Positions 1 through 9,340 of a stretch of DNA of 58,815 bases are shown piece by piece. Numbering within the stretch: position 1 is the first letter of the stretch; the number at the start of each line of letters is the position of its first letter. The notes under the pieces are model-generated. The model did not search any database and was not told where the DNA came from. It was given only the letters and a program-made list of their open reading frames with translations. Source of the DNA: Clostridiales bacterium (GTDB taxonomy: Bacteria; Bacillota; Clostridia; Christensenellales; Pumilibacteraceae); contig JAFLVG010000011.1 in the NCBI GenBank assembly GCA_022508445.1, positions 1 to 58,815 on the forward strand. Reading direction: 5' to 3'. A program made the translations under genes and the position numbers.

Positions 1-124
1 CGTGTCAGGGCTTGACCGCAGCAGCACTAAACAAGATGTGGCGTGTGCCACAAGGGAGCTTTAACGGAGTTAACCGACGGGAGAACGCTTCGGTGCGTTT
101 TATCAAAGGCGGTGCGCAGTATTC
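1..124 (+). ncRNA. ffs: Signal recognition particle RNA, 3' part (cut by window start)
   Basis: The first bases hold the SRP RNA helix 8 signature: a GTGTCAGG strand, a short loop, then GCAGCAGCAC, which pairs back around the symmetric loop bound by Ffh. Downstream come GTGTGCCACAAGGGAGC and GAGTTAACCGACGGGAG, which resemble the 3' Alu-side part of the long Bacillus/Clostridium type of SRP RNA, and a hairpin terminator follows at once. The 5' half lies outside the window. The apical loop differs from the common GGAA tetraloop. Any open frame across this stretch is a by-product of the RNA. Confidence 0.85.
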
Positions 125-158
125 AAAACCCGACGAACAAATTCGCTCGTCGGGTTTT
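125..158 (+). terminator. Bidirectional rho-independent terminator
   Basis: A perfect 12-bp stem (AAAACCCGACGA pairing with TCGTCGGGTTTT) surrounds a 10-base loop. A-runs and T-runs on both sides let it end the SRP RNA on the plus strand and the lipoprotein gene (193-2208) on the minus strand. Confidence 0.9.
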
Positions 159-192
159 GTGTTGAAATTTATTTTACAAATAATATCGCCTT

Positions 193-2208
193 TTATCTAA
201 TCGGCTCCCACACTGCGTACAGCACGGTGTTTGTGGGTAGCTTTGAATAAACGGAATGTTCCATGTAAGTATATTTCGATCCCTCGACACCAAGCGAAGG
301 GTTACCTTTTTGACCTTGTCTAAGCTCCATCATTTCGCCGTCGCGCGAATCCCTTGCCCAGCCCACAAAGCTGTACCCTTTGCGGTACGGTGAAATTATA
401 GACCATATTCCTAATGTTCTGCTGTTTCCGCCGATTGTGAATGAATCGACATAAAGGCGTCCGTTATCTTCGACGAATACACATCCCGTCACGATACGGC
501 TATTTAGTGCAGCCGATCCTTTTTCACGGTTGCCGTTGAAATACCAGCTGTCTGGAAGCTCATCGAACGAGGTATATACTGTTGCCCAAAAAAACGGATC
601 TTCATCTCTCAAATTGAGCTTGCTGTTGCTCGTTATCATAAATGAGCGAAGATTATAGCAATCATCAAAAGCATGAGTACCTATTTCGGCGACGCTGTCG
701 GGAAGCTGAACGGTCAACAAGCTGCATGCGGCAAAGGCACTTGCACCTATGGACTTTATTCCATCCGGAAGCTCCAAGACTCCCTCTTCTTTTTTGTGTT
801 CGTCGTTTGTTTTAACAGTAATGTGCGTTATGGGCAATGATCCAAAAGCGTTGTTGCCAATACTTTCCACATAATCGGGTACTACCGAGCCGACGCAGCC
901 CATCACCAACTGATTATCGGATTTTCGTATAATGCAATTGCCGTCGCTTTTGTATACGGGATTGTTCTCGTCCACAGTTATTTTTTTAAGACTTTTGCAA
1001 TACGGGAATATGCGCGTCGGTTTGTCGACAAAGGTTTCCGGCAACTCAATCTCTTCAAGCGCGTTGCTCGAAAATGCATCAGCTCCGATTTCATTGACGC
1101 TACTCGGGATTGTTATTTTTTTAAGTCCGCTATCATTAAATGCAAATGATCCGATATAAGTAACACTACTCGGTATTGTTATTTTGTTAAGTACGCTGTT
1201 ATTAAACGCATTTTCTTCAATAGATGTAACATAGTCAGGTATAACGCTTGCACCGCAACCTGCAATCACGGCGTTATCCGAACGCCTTATTATGCAGTTG
1301 CCGTCGCACTTGTACACGTCGCTTTTTTCATTTATGGTTATAGATGACAGCAAGTCACAGCCCATAAAAACAGTATATTCGAAGTCATCCAACATGTCGG
1401 GTAGCCGCACTTCGACAAGCGAACTGCAACCTTTGAATGCATTGCCTTTTATTATCCTTACGCCATGAGGCATCTTTATTTCGGTCAGGCTTTTACAGTC
1501 TTCAAAAGCTGATTTCCCTATCTCCTCCAAATCGTCTGACCATTTTATTTCTTTTAAGCCTTCACAGCCCTTGAATACACCGTCGTTTAAAACCATTAAA
1601 TTAGACGGCATTCTTACCGTAGTCAGATTTACACATCCGCTAAACGCATAGTTTTCTATCTTTGTGATTGTATCGGGAATAATCACGCTCGTAAGCAGTT
1701 TGCAATTTTTGAACGCTTTTGCCGCTATCTGCGTTATCGGCTTTCCGTCGGGAAGTCTTTCGGGTATAACGAATTTACCTATAACATCGAATTTATTAAC
1801 GACGCCGATCTCGTATTCTGTGTCGTCATTTATAAGTCGCACTCCCCAACCGCTCGGCATATTCACGCTGTACTCCATGGTTTGAGACCAAGCGGAATCT
1901 CTTTTGCTTTCCAGATCACCTGCGGCGCGCACGCGCATGGTGTACTTTTTGGGCACACTCGTAATCAAGAATATGTTCAATTCGGCATTTTCGGATTCGT
2001 ACTGTTTTCCGTCTATCTCGATATCATATCCATGTGCGCCTTGCACTTCGTCCCACATCAGCACTTCGTCAACTACACGAAGGTTTTTAGGCGTGGCTAA
2101 CGCTATATTTCCGGAGTCTTTTCCGCACGCAATCAAGCACAGTGCGCAAAGAACGGCTGTGAGCGCGGCAAGCGCCACGGTTACAAAATACTTTTTTGTT
2201 TTATTCAT
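193..2208 (-). CDS. BspA-type leucine-rich-repeat lipoprotein
   Basis: A 671-residue exported protein. It starts with a lysine-rich n-region, a hydrophobic core and a lipobox-like LIAC, so it is probably lipid-anchored at Cys28. Residues about 35-115 look like a fibronectin type III domain (WDEVQGAHGYDIEIDG). The middle, about 130-560, is a run of roughly 22-residue LRR_5 (BspA) repeats of the form 'ITKIENYAFSGCVNLTTVRMP'. The C-terminus has an InlB B-repeat-like motif (GYSFVGWARD ... LYAVWEP). Such proteins act at the cell surface in adhesion or host-ligand binding; the ligand cannot be told. The ribosome site is AGGATATAGT before the ATG. It lies 68 bases after the 454-residue exported protein and may share its promoter. 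Confidence 0.85.
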   Translation of the reverse strand: MNKTKKYFVTVALAALTAVLCALCLIACGKDSGNIALATPKNLRVVDEVLMWDEVQGAHGYDIEIDGKQYESENAELNIFLITSVPKKYTMRVRAAGDLESKRDSAWSQTMEYSVNMPSGWGVRLINDDTEYEIGVVNKFDVIGKFVIPERLPDGKPITQIAAKAFKNCKLLTSVIIPDTITKIENYAFSGCVNLTTVRMPSNLMVLNDGVFKGCEGLKEIKWSDDLEEIGKSAFEDCKSLTEIKMPHGVRIIKGNAFKGCSSLVEVRLPDMLDDFEYTVFMGCDLLSSITINEKSDVYKCDGNCIIRRSDNAVIAGCGASVIPDYVTSIEENAFNNSVLNKITIPSSVTYIGSFAFNDSGLKKITIPSSVNEIGADAFSSNALEEIELPETFVDKPTRIFPYCKSLKKITVDENNPVYKSDGNCIIRKSDNQLVMGCVGSVVPDYVESIGNNAFGSLPITHITVKTNDEHKKEEGVLELPDGIKSIGASAFAACSLLTVQLPDSVAEIGTHAFDDCYNLRSFMITSNSKLNLRDEDPFFWATVYTSFDELPDSWYFNGNREKGSAALNSRIVTGCVFVEDNGRLYVDSFTIGGNSRTLGIWSIISPYRKGYSFVGWARDSRDGEMMELRQGQKGNPSLGVEGSKYTYMEHSVYSKLPTNTVLYAVWEPIR

Positions 2209-2276
2209 ACTATATCCTATGCGAAATCGTTTTCAAAATTAACTGTAAACAATTCTCGCCATATGCTCCCCTTATT

Positions 2277-3641
2277 TTAATTTTCCTCGTCGGCGAACGC
2301 TCCGAACAGAAAGTAATAATCATACTCTTCCAAATAGCTACCCCAACATTTCAAGTAGAATTTGATTTCGTTTGCTGAAAAAGCGGTTATCCAACCATCT
2401 TCCGAAAATCCTATCAATTTGTGAGTGATTACGCACCTTCCGATATAATTGTCGTACTGCGTCAAGTCACCACCGGTGAGAAAATCTTCGGCGATGCAAT
2501 ACAGCTTGTCTTTATTTACCGCACCGGATGTGAAAACATATTCGTTGTTGTATTCCTGCGTCCAAAACCCGTTTGTATTGTAAACATAAATCGGGAAAAA
2601 TCCGTCCGAATTGTACAAGCCTTCATCAATTGATTTTACTGTATCGCGCAAATCCGTCATCAATTTTGCCCAATTAGCCGCATATTGCTTGTCTTTCCAT
2701 GTTCCGCCCAATGCGAATATATTGTCGTTTTTCACATAGCCGTTATAGAAGGCGGCATAGTCATTCATCGTGACTGTTTGCTTTTTGTTCACGTAGTAAA
2801 ACTTATTGCCATCCAAGTGGCAGAGTACTTTTATTTTATGGGCATTAAGTAAATCTCTATAATCTTCACTAGTATATAACGGCCAATTCCAAGTAACAGC
2901 CAGATACGGAAATATCCTATCCTTCAAAGACCAGCAACTAAGCGCACTTTCGTCATCATTGATATCGATATCCGGCGCAAAATGTTTGTCGAGTAATATA
3001 GTGCAATTTTCCAATATATTCACGTCTTCTTCGCCGCCATTGTACTTTTGCGTCTCGCGTGAAAGCACGCTTTTTAAAAACAAAGACATCAAATCGGTAT
3101 TGACGTGTATGTCAACAAAATCCAAAAATTCGGTATGCTCGTCAGAATAGGCAAACAATTTCTCTTCGGTGCCGCATATAAACATTATTTGGCAACCTTT
3201 AACTTTCAAGTCTCTAAAAAAATCTCTCAGTTTAATTACAAAATTGTTCTCTCCTGTTATTTCCACTTTGAGTCCGTAGCGCATTTCGAAGATTACATAG
3301 CAATTCGACAGCTCGTCGAATTTGCCTTCGTCATATTCTTTTAAAAAATTAACTTGAAATTGTGTGTAATCCCAATAATAGCGATTTATCGTGTCGACGA
3401 TATGATTTTTTATCAAATCGTTGTAAAGCTTATAGCTTCCATCATAATCAGTAAAATAATAAACACCCGAAAGCCCGTCGCTGTCGCCGCCGCCTTCGGA
3501 TCCGCCTCCATTGGAATCGCCGCCGCCGTCGGCATAGGCTACTCCCATTAGAAACGTGGGAATCAAGCCCAATATAAAAATAAACAACGCGAAGATTATT
3601 ATTAATAGACCCTTACGTTTTTGCTTTACGTTCTCTTTCAT
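2277..3641 (-). CDS. Exported protein of unknown function
   Basis: A 454-residue protein with an N-terminal basic stretch, a strong hydrophobic segment (residues about 12-34) and an AYA-D signal-peptidase-like site. A Gly/Ser/Asp linker (GGGDSNGGGSEGGGDSDG) follows, then a globular domain rich in Tyr, Asp and Asn. No family was recognised. The Shine-Dalgarno AGGAGA lies 7 bases before the ATG, and a consensus promoter sits 25 bases upstream. The linker and export signal suggest a surface or secreted protein, probably expressed together with the LRR lipoprotein downstream. Confidence 0.75.
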   Translation of the reverse strand: MKENVKQKRKGLLIIIFALFIFILGLIPTFLMGVAYADGGGDSNGGGSEGGGDSDGLSGVYYFTDYDGSYKLYNDLIKNHIVDTINRYYWDYTQFQVNFLKEYDEGKFDELSNCYVIFEMRYGLKVEITGENNFVIKLRDFFRDLKVKGCQIMFICGTEEKLFAYSDEHTEFLDFVDIHVNTDLMSLFLKSVLSRETQKYNGGEEDVNILENCTILLDKHFAPDIDINDDESALSCWSLKDRIFPYLAVTWNWPLYTSEDYRDLLNAHKIKVLCHLDGNKFYYVNKKQTVTMNDYAAFYNGYVKNDNIFALGGTWKDKQYAANWAKLMTDLRDTVKSIDEGLYNSDGFFPIYVYNTNGFWTQEYNNEYVFTSGAVNKDKLYCIAEDFLTGGDLTQYDNYIGRCVITHKLIGFSEDGWITAFSANEIKFYLKCWGSYLEEYDYYFLFGAFADEEN

Positions 3642-3666
3642 ACTTATCTCCTAAATAAATGATGTA

Positions 3667-3695
3667 ATTATATAATATAATATTATACTTGTCAA
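3667..3695 (-). promoter_or_regulatory. SigA-type promoter of the exported-protein gene
   Basis: Read on the minus strand: TTGACA (3690-3695), a 17-bp AT-only spacer core, TATAAT (3667-3672). It exactly matches both consensus hexamers. It drives 2277-3641 and probably 193-2208. Confidence 0.85.
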
Positions 3696-3784
3696 GTGCC
3701 TTTCAACATTTCTTTTAAAATCTTTTTTTTTCGACAGTTTTCCACGAATTTCAGGCATAAAAACAAATATCCGCAACGTGTTGT

Positions 3785-5782
3785 TTACTCCGGGCGGTTG
3801 CGTTCGGGGGTTGTAAGTATCTTATATCGGAGCAATGCGCGCACGCTGTAAGGAGCTGTCTTATCTATTCTTTTGAGCTGTTTTTTGACTGACTGCTCGC
3901 TCGGGCGCATTAAATCGGGGTACACGTCCGGCTTTTTGATGAACGGCACTTTGAGTAGCTTTTCTATTTCGGGCGCGGCAGGCTCGAACGGCTTGCCAAC
4001 CGCATAGTACGACGGCGCGATTTTCTCGTTAAGCCCAACGTTCACCTTCGAGCCAACCGCGATTTTCGCTTCGCCGTGCGCTCGTATATCGCGCGACGAC
4101 AGGCCTATTTCCACCGTGTATTTTCCGCCGACGGTCACAAAACAATCGTTGTTCTCGTCGTACACGGCAAAGTCGTTTGCGTCGATGTCCGTTGCAATGT
4201 GCTTACTTTCTCCTCTTTCGAGATGCACTCTCTCGAACGCGGCAAGGCGTTTGGTAAGCCCGTACACGGTCGAATTTTGCAAGGAAATATACGCTTGACA
4301 CACGGCTGTGCCGGCACGATCGCCCACGTTTTTAACGTCGAACTCGACGTGCAGTTTTGTGCCGTCGCTCTTGACGCTTATCTTGCCTATTGCATATTCT
4401 GTATAGTCCAGCCCGTGTCCGAACGGGTAAAGTACGTCGCTCGAAAAGTTATTGAACAGCGCGTATCCGTTATATACCGATTCGTAGCGGAAGTCGCCGC
4501 GCGGCGTGAATTTTTTGTTGACACTCGGATAATCGGACTTGCTTTTACACCAGGTAAACGGCAACCGTCCGCTCGGCGATTCGTAAGTGAGTAGCTTCAT
4601 GACCTGCGAAACGCAAGTAACACCCGGACAAAACATCAACGCGTTCACTTTGTCCGCAAACGTTACGGGCGTGGCGCACGCACCGCAAAGCACCGCGACG
4701 GTGGGCGCGACCGCAGAAGCTCCCATAATCGCGCTTACCGTTTCTTGCGGTATGCCCTGCTCTTCGTAATTGGATATCAAGAATATATTGAGCGAGCCTA
4801 TTTTCTGTTGCGATTCCCGAATGGGTATCAACGCGTATTTTTTGCCGTCCTCGAAATGCTCGCAATCGCCGAATACTGTCGTAGTTTTCGCAGGGCACGG
4901 AAGCACCCCGTCGTTTTTCAAAAGCACCGAACTCTCCGCATAGAAATCGGGCATATTACTTTCGGCAAGCTCGCCGATCCCATTCTTGTAAAAATCATGC
5001 ACCTTGACCATTGTTGCGAGCGTGCGCTCCACAAGTCGGTTTATCTTGCCGTCCATGATTTCGCCGTTTTCCACCGCGCGGACAAGACTGCGCTTTTCGA
5101 TAGGAGTTTGACCGAGCGTGTACGCGCAGTTGCCCGTTGCCGCAAACCCGTCAGCGGCAGCGCTTTTGCGGTACTGCGTAAATAGCATTGCGTCGTTTTT
5201 GATAAACCTTGTCATGGCGTCCGCCACTTCGCGCGACAGACAGACGTTCTCGCCGTTGAGATATCCGCCGTCGAGCTGTAACGCCGCGGCATTTTCCCCG
5301 GCTTTGACGAGTGGATACAAATACAGCTCGTAAAGCGTGCGCTTATCTACGGTGCGGTTGGTAAATGCGCCTTGCCCCAAGCAATCGGTATACACGAAAC
5401 CGAGCCCGTTCGAGCCGTCGAAGCATTTTAACAGCTCCGAGGTGAGAACTTGGTCCTCGGAGAAAAATTCGCACGCGCTTACCGACATCGGATCGCGAAT
5501 TATTCCGCCGCGCACCGCGCCGCCGAACGCCGCTCGTTTTTTTGCGGCCTGGAATGCCATAGCCTTTGCAACGCCGCAGGCAAACTCGCGAGAAAACGAG
5601 CAGCCGAGCGCGAGCTGATACCGCGCTGTATAATACGGCATAACGCAATCGCCGAAATCGGTTTTTTCGATTTTCGGCCTGTCCATTGCCGCAATGGAAA
5701 TACCGCCGCCAGTAAGAGCGGTCTTATCTGACAAGCGCATCATAGACAAAAGGCCACGGATTCTGTCGATATCCATAAGCAC
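3785..5782 (-). CDS. GH3-like glycoside hydrolase, nucleophile apparently lost
   Basis: A 665-residue protein with the GH3 layout: a degenerate TIM-barrel half (LALGCSFSREFACGVAKA; IIRDPMSVSACEFFSEDQVLT, the family's 'RDPR.GR.FE.FSEDP'; TVDKRTLYELYLYPL), a C-terminal alpha/beta sandwich and a fibronectin-like domain opened by PFGHGLDYTEY. It is somewhat shorter than usual (700-800). Where active beta-glucosidases have VVSDWGA, this protein has MLFTQYRK, so Gln203 stands in place of the nucleophile Asp; the upstream KHF motif is also absent. No signal peptide, so cytoplasmic. The start is GTG, overlapping the previous stop codon by one base; an ATG two codons on (5776) is an alternative. Last gene of the serS operon. 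Confidence 0.75.
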   Translation of the reverse strand: MLMDIDRIRGLLSMMRLSDKTALTGGGISIAAMDRPKIEKTDFGDCVMPYYTARYQLALGCSFSREFACGVAKAMAFQAAKKRAAFGGAVRGGIIRDPMSVSACEFFSEDQVLTSELLKCFDGSNGLGFVYTDCLGQGAFTNRTVDKRTLYELYLYPLVKAGENAAALQLDGGYLNGENVCLSREVADAMTRFIKNDAMLFTQYRKSAAADGFAATGNCAYTLGQTPIEKRSLVRAVENGEIMDGKINRLVERTLATMVKVHDFYKNGIGELAESNMPDFYAESSVLLKNDGVLPCPAKTTTVFGDCEHFEDGKKYALIPIRESQQKIGSLNIFLISNYEEQGIPQETVSAIMGASAVAPTVAVLCGACATPVTFADKVNALMFCPGVTCVSQVMKLLTYESPSGRLPFTWCKSKSDYPSVNKKFTPRGDFRYESVYNGYALFNNFSSDVLYPFGHGLDYTEYAIGKISVKSDGTKLHVEFDVKNVGDRAGTAVCQAYISLQNSTVYGLTKRLAAFERVHLERGESKHIATDIDANDFAVYDENNDCFVTVGGKYTVEIGLSSRDIRAHGEAKIAVGSKVNVGLNEKIAPSYYAVGKPFEPAAPEIEKLLKVPFIKKPDVYPDLMRPSEQSVKKQLKRIDKTAPYSVRALLRYKILTTPERNRPE

Positions 5783-6117
5783 TACTTTTTGACCGTATGG
5801 AACTTATACATGCTCGAATCGGTTTTGAGATAATACTCTAACCTATCGCTGTATTCATATACGAATATATCTTTGTTTTCGCGCATGACGAAAACCATCG
5901 GGCGCTCTTCGGTTTGCATGCCGACCGATTGCATATCGCCGACCATCGTCGCAGTTGCGGTAGTCGCCGAAAAATCTTGTTGCGGCATTTGCGGTCCGGC
6001 GTTATCTGTCGGAAGTATATATTTTTCGTCGTATTTGGTGAGTAGGTTAAGATAATCGTCAGTAGGCTTGGGACTCTCCTGCCTATCGATACCTCTTCTT
6101 CTGTTGAAAATGCCCAT
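5782..6117 (-). CDS. Hypothetical protein between serS and the GH3-like gene
   Basis: A 111-residue soluble protein with a basic N-terminus (MGIFNRRRG), a Gln/Thr-rich low-complexity middle and a more ordered C-terminal part (residues about 70-111: ERPMVFVMRENKDIFVYEYS) that may form a small beta domain. No family recognised. It starts 5 bases after serS, with GAGG as ribosome site, and its TAG overlaps the GTG of the next gene by one base, so it is co-translated with both. Function unknown. Confidence 0.65.
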   Translation of the reverse strand: MGIFNRRRGIDRQESPKPTDDYLNLLTKYDEKYILPTDNAGPQMPQQDFSATTATATMVGDMQSVGMQTEERPMVFVMRENKDIFVYEYSDRLEYYLKTDSSMYKFHTVKK

Positions 6118-6122
6118 GCTTT

Positions 6123-7397
6123 TTACCTCAACACGTCAGTTCCGACAAACTCTCGAAGCACCTCGGGAACGGTCACCGATCCGTCTTTGTTCTGATACTG
6201 CTCTACAATCGCCGGCATTATGCGCGACGTTGCAAGTCCGGAGCCGTTGAGCGTATGCACATACCCGATCTTACCGTCCGCCGCACGGTAGCGCGTCATA
6301 TTGCGCCGTGCTTGATAGTCGTTGGCGTTCGACACCGAGCTGACTTCCTTATATATACCCATGGACGGAATCCATACCTCGATATCGTAGGTGCGCGCCA
6401 TTGACGCCGAGCAGTCGCCTGCGGCGAGCTTGCTGAGTCTGTAATGCAAGCCCAAGCCCTCGACGAGCGCACACGCTTTGCCGACAAGCTCCTCGAATGC
6501 CGCTTTACTCTGTTCGGGCGACGTGACCTGCACCATTTCCACCTTGTCGAATTGGTGACCGCGAATCATACCGCGCTCCTCGGCACGGTAACTGCCGGCT
6601 TCCTTGCGGTAGCACGGAGTGTATGCGAACAGCTTTTTGGGCAGCTCGCTTTCTTGGAGTATTTCGCCGCGGTAAATATTGACGAGCGCAGTTTCCGCTG
6701 TCGGAAGCATAAACCGCCGCGCCGCGCCGCCTTCCGCGGTTTCCACACGGTAAACGTCGTCCTCGAACTTGGGGAATTGCCCCGCGCCAAGTCCGCACTC
6801 GTAATTGAGCATGTGCGGCGGAAGAATGAACGTGTAACCGTCCTTTAAATGCGTTTTTATAAAGTAATTGAGAAGCGCCCATTCCATGACCGCGCCTCTT
6901 CCCGTATACAGCCACGATCCGTTGCCGGCGAGCTTGACTCCGCGCTCATAATCGATAAGATGCAGACTCTCGCAAAGCTCGACGTGATTTTTAATGGGAA
7001 AATCGAAGCTCGGCTGCTTTCCCCACACCTTGATAACCGCATTGCTCTCCTTTTCGCCTGCAACGACGTCGGGATCTGGAAGATTGGGCAAGCACAAAAG
7101 CTCGTTGCGAAGCTTCTCTTCGGTCGTTTTGAGCGCGGCGTCGTTTGCCGCTATCTCGTCGCCGAGCTCGCGCATTTTCGCAAAAATATGCTCGACAGGC
7201 TCGCCGGCTTTTTTGAGCTTGGGAATTTCCGCGCTGACCTTGTTCTTCTCGGCTTTGAGCGCTTCGGTCTTGCCTATTATCTCGCGGCGCATGGCGTCGA
7301 GCGCCAATATCCCGTCAAGATCGGCAGTGTAACCGCGCTTTCCGAGTGCATTTTTTACGCCGTCTTTATCATTGCGTATGAGGTTGATATCGATCAT
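6123..7397 (-). CDS. serS: Seryl-tRNA synthetase
   Basis: A 424-residue class II synthetase that charges tRNA-Ser with serine in the cytoplasm. It has the N-terminal antiparallel coiled-coil arm (residues about 30-100), the TAETALVNIYRGEIL serine/ATP region, motif 2 (PCYRKEAGSYRAEERGMIRGHQF) and motif 3 (NGSGLATSRIMPAIVEQYQ). Length matches the family. Ribosome site AAGGA lies 9 bases before the ATG. A clean promoter at 7428-7456 leaves a leader of about 25 bases, so there is no room for a T-box riboswitch. It heads an operon with a small unknown and the GH3-like gene. Confidence 0.97.
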   Translation of the reverse strand: MIDINLIRNDKDGVKNALGKRGYTADLDGILALDAMRREIIGKTEALKAEKNKVSAEIPKLKKAGEPVEHIFAKMRELGDEIAANDAALKTTEEKLRNELLCLPNLPDPDVVAGEKESNAVIKVWGKQPSFDFPIKNHVELCESLHLIDYERGVKLAGNGSWLYTGRGAVMEWALLNYFIKTHLKDGYTFILPPHMLNYECGLGAGQFPKFEDDVYRVETAEGGAARRFMLPTAETALVNIYRGEILQESELPKKLFAYTPCYRKEAGSYRAEERGMIRGHQFDKVEMVQVTSPEQSKAAFEELVGKACALVEGLGLHYRLSKLAAGDCSASMARTYDIEVWIPSMGIYKEVSSVSNANDYQARRNMTRYRAADGKIGYVHTLNGSGLATSRIMPAIVEQYQNKDGSVTVPEVLREFVGTDVLR

Positions 7398-7427
7398 TGG
7401 CCTTGTCCTTTTACTTGCGTTTTAAAT

Positions 7428-7456
7428 ATTATAAACCAACGCGAAACAAAAATCAA
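7428..7456 (-). promoter_or_regulatory. Promoter of serS
   Basis: Minus strand: TTGATT (7451-7456), 17-bp spacer, TATAAT (7428-7433). The predicted transcript start is about 25 bases before serS. Confidence 0.75.
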
Positions 7457-7482
7457 CACTATACGCGTAACTTCACATATTT

Positions 7483-9108
7483 TTATGCCGCGCCGCCGCC
7501 ATGCCCGTCGCCGCGCCTAAGCCGTCTTGCTATAAGCGTTTTCATGTCGAGCACGCCCGTCATCACTATAAATGCGCAGTACACGCAAAGAAAAGCTGTG
7601 CCGGATATCACCGTTTGCCACAGCTCTGGAAGCACGGTGTTGTTAAGCGCCGCCGCCACTCCGATAAACGCGGCGGCGCCGAGCGCAGTGCCGACAATCG
7701 GCTTTACGAAAGAATCGATTGCCGAAATGCCGATAGCCATGCGCTTTGACGCCGAGCGCGCGGTGAGCGTTGCGGCAACCGCATAGCATGCCGCCGTTGC
7801 TCCCGCGGCCCCCACGATGCCGAACATGCGCACAAGAAAAGGCGTAAGCCCCACCTTTACGCACGCGCCCACTATGAGGTTGACAACAGGCTTGTGCGCC
7901 TTGTTGTGACCTTGAAGCACCGTAGTCGCAAGCTGTAACACTCCGATGTAGAAAACGCTTATCGCTTGCACGCGCAGAAGCCTTGCGGCGACCGTAAGCT
8001 GCTCTGCCGTTAGTCCCCTGCTGTACAGCGCGGAGCATACTCTCTCCGGAAAGAGCAAAAAACCGAACGTCACCGGTATTACGAAAAGCATAATCCATTT
8101 TGCCGCGCTTTTGGTTATTTCGGACGCATCTTCACCTCTCTCGACTGCCGTCGTTATCGCCGGCAAAAACGCTATCGACACGGAAAGCGCGAAAACGGTC
8201 GGCATGTTGATGAGCGTTCCGACAGGGCCGACGAACAATCCGAAAAGAGCGGTAGCGTCGCCGCGCGCCGCGCCGCCGTACATCAATAGATTGATAACCA
8301 GCACCGAGTCAATCATCTGCGTCAGCGGAAGCACGAGCGAACCGAGCGTGACCGATAGCGCAAAAGAATACAATTCTTTTAAGAGAGTTTTATCCGTCAC
8401 CGACTGCGGCACGGCAAATTCCGCCGCCGTTTCGGCTTTCAAAGCGGCCACCGCAACAAATCGTACGCGTCTGCGCTTTGATATCAAAAACCTGACCGCA
8501 AGATACAAAAGCGCGCAAAGCTCGCTCAAAGACACACCGACGAGCGCGCCGGCGACAGCGTACTTCACGCCGTATTTGAGCATGGCTTTACTCAAATACA
8601 GGCCGAGAGCGAGCTTGATTACCTGCTCGATAAGCTGACTGATTCCGCTCGGCACCATGAACGCTTTGCCTTGAAAATACCCACGCAAAACGTTTATGCC
8701 GCCTGCAAAAACGAGCGACGGGCATATCGCAAGATATGCAATCCCTGCGTCGGTATTGCCTTGTATGCCGGAAATTGCATTGCGCAGTAAAATCACTCCC
8801 AAAGTACATAACAGCGATACGACGAAAAGAGGTAAGAACGCGACTTTGAGCGTTCTAAGCGCCGCACCTTCGTTACCGAGCGCGGTGTACTTGGCTACAA
8901 TGCGCGCGACCGCCGAGGTAATACCGCCGCCGCAGAACGTAAGAAGCACTGTGTACAGCGGAAACACCATTTGGTATAGGCCCATGCCCTCCGCACCGAC
9001 TATGTTGGTAAGCGGCACGCGGTACAGTGCACCTATCAGCTTTGCTATAATCCCGATCGAGGCCAGAGCTACCGCGCTCCGCCCGAACGATTTGGTCTTT
9101 TCATTCAC
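7483..9108 (-). CDS. SpoVB/MurJ-like lipid-linked precursor flippase (MOP superfamily)
   Basis: A polytopic membrane protein of about 541 residues with 14 predicted hydrophobic segments. The opening 'KSFGRSAVALASIGIIAKLIG' followed by ALYRVPLTNIVGAEGMGLY is typical of SpoVB and related polysaccharide-type flippases of Bacillota. It probably moves undecaprenyl-linked precursors (cell wall or cortex) across the membrane. The frame is open further upstream, to 9201, but that extension runs into the tRNA terminator and does not look like SpoVB; the GTG at 9108 gives the family's usual N-terminus. No clear Shine-Dalgarno precedes it, so the start is uncertain. Serves as flanking gene between serS and the tRNA. 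Confidence 0.85.
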   Translation of the reverse strand: MNEKTKSFGRSAVALASIGIIAKLIGALYRVPLTNIVGAEGMGLYQMVFPLYTVLLTFCGGGITSAVARIVAKYTALGNEGAALRTLKVAFLPLFVVSLLCTLGVILLRNAISGIQGNTDAGIAYLAICPSLVFAGGINVLRGYFQGKAFMVPSGISQLIEQVIKLALGLYLSKAMLKYGVKYAVAGALVGVSLSELCALLYLAVRFLISKRRRVRFVAVAALKAETAAEFAVPQSVTDKTLLKELYSFALSVTLGSLVLPLTQMIDSVLVINLLMYGGAARGDATALFGLFVGPVGTLINMPTVFALSVSIAFLPAITTAVERGEDASEITKSAAKWIMLFVIPVTFGFLLFPERVCSALYSRGLTAEQLTVAARLLRVQAISVFYIGVLQLATTVLQGHNKAHKPVVNLIVGACVKVGLTPFLVRMFGIVGAAGATAACYAVAATLTARSASKRMAIGISAIDSFVKPIVGTALGAAAFIGVAAALNNTVLPELWQTVISGTAFLCVYCAFIVMTGVLDMKTLIARRLRRGDGHGGGAA

Positions 9109-9189
9109 ATGTGTAGTATGGCAATACACACAAAATAAATTCACGGCGCAACGCCTATGCCGCTTTACCATACTTAAAAAATTGCAATC

Positions 9190-9219
9190 AAAAATCGACA
9201 CAGCATTTGCTGTGCCGAT
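9190..9219 (-). terminator. Terminator of the tRNA gene
   Basis: Twelve-bp stem (ATCGRCACAGCA with TGCTGTGYCGAT, one G-U type position) with a two-base loop, followed on the minus strand by ATTTTTG. It sits 3 bases after the CCA end, so the tRNA is a single-gene unit. Confidence 0.85.
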
Positions 9220-9221
9220 TG

Positions 9222-9299
<78 letters not shown>

Positions 9300-9311
9300 T
9301 CAAGTGTGCTT

Positions 9312-9340
9312 ATTATACTACGAGTAGCCGCATTTGTCAA
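9312..9340 (-). promoter_or_regulatory. Promoter of initiator tRNA
   Basis: Minus strand: TTGACA (9335-9340), 17-bp spacer, TATAAT (9312-9317); 12 bases to the mature tRNA 5' end. Perfect consensus hexamers, as expected for a highly expressed stable RNA. Confidence 0.9.

Noticed and set aside
12-200. Plus-strand open frame of 62 codons at the window start
   Set aside because: It lies over the SRP RNA and its terminator; the RNA explains the conservation and no ribosome site exists.
7397-7482. T-box riboswitch before serS
   Set aside because: The promoter leaves only about 25 bases of leader, far too short for a T-box.
9109-9201. N-terminal extension of the SpoVB-like flippase
   Set aside because: It would read from within the tRNA terminator and does not match the family's N-terminus.
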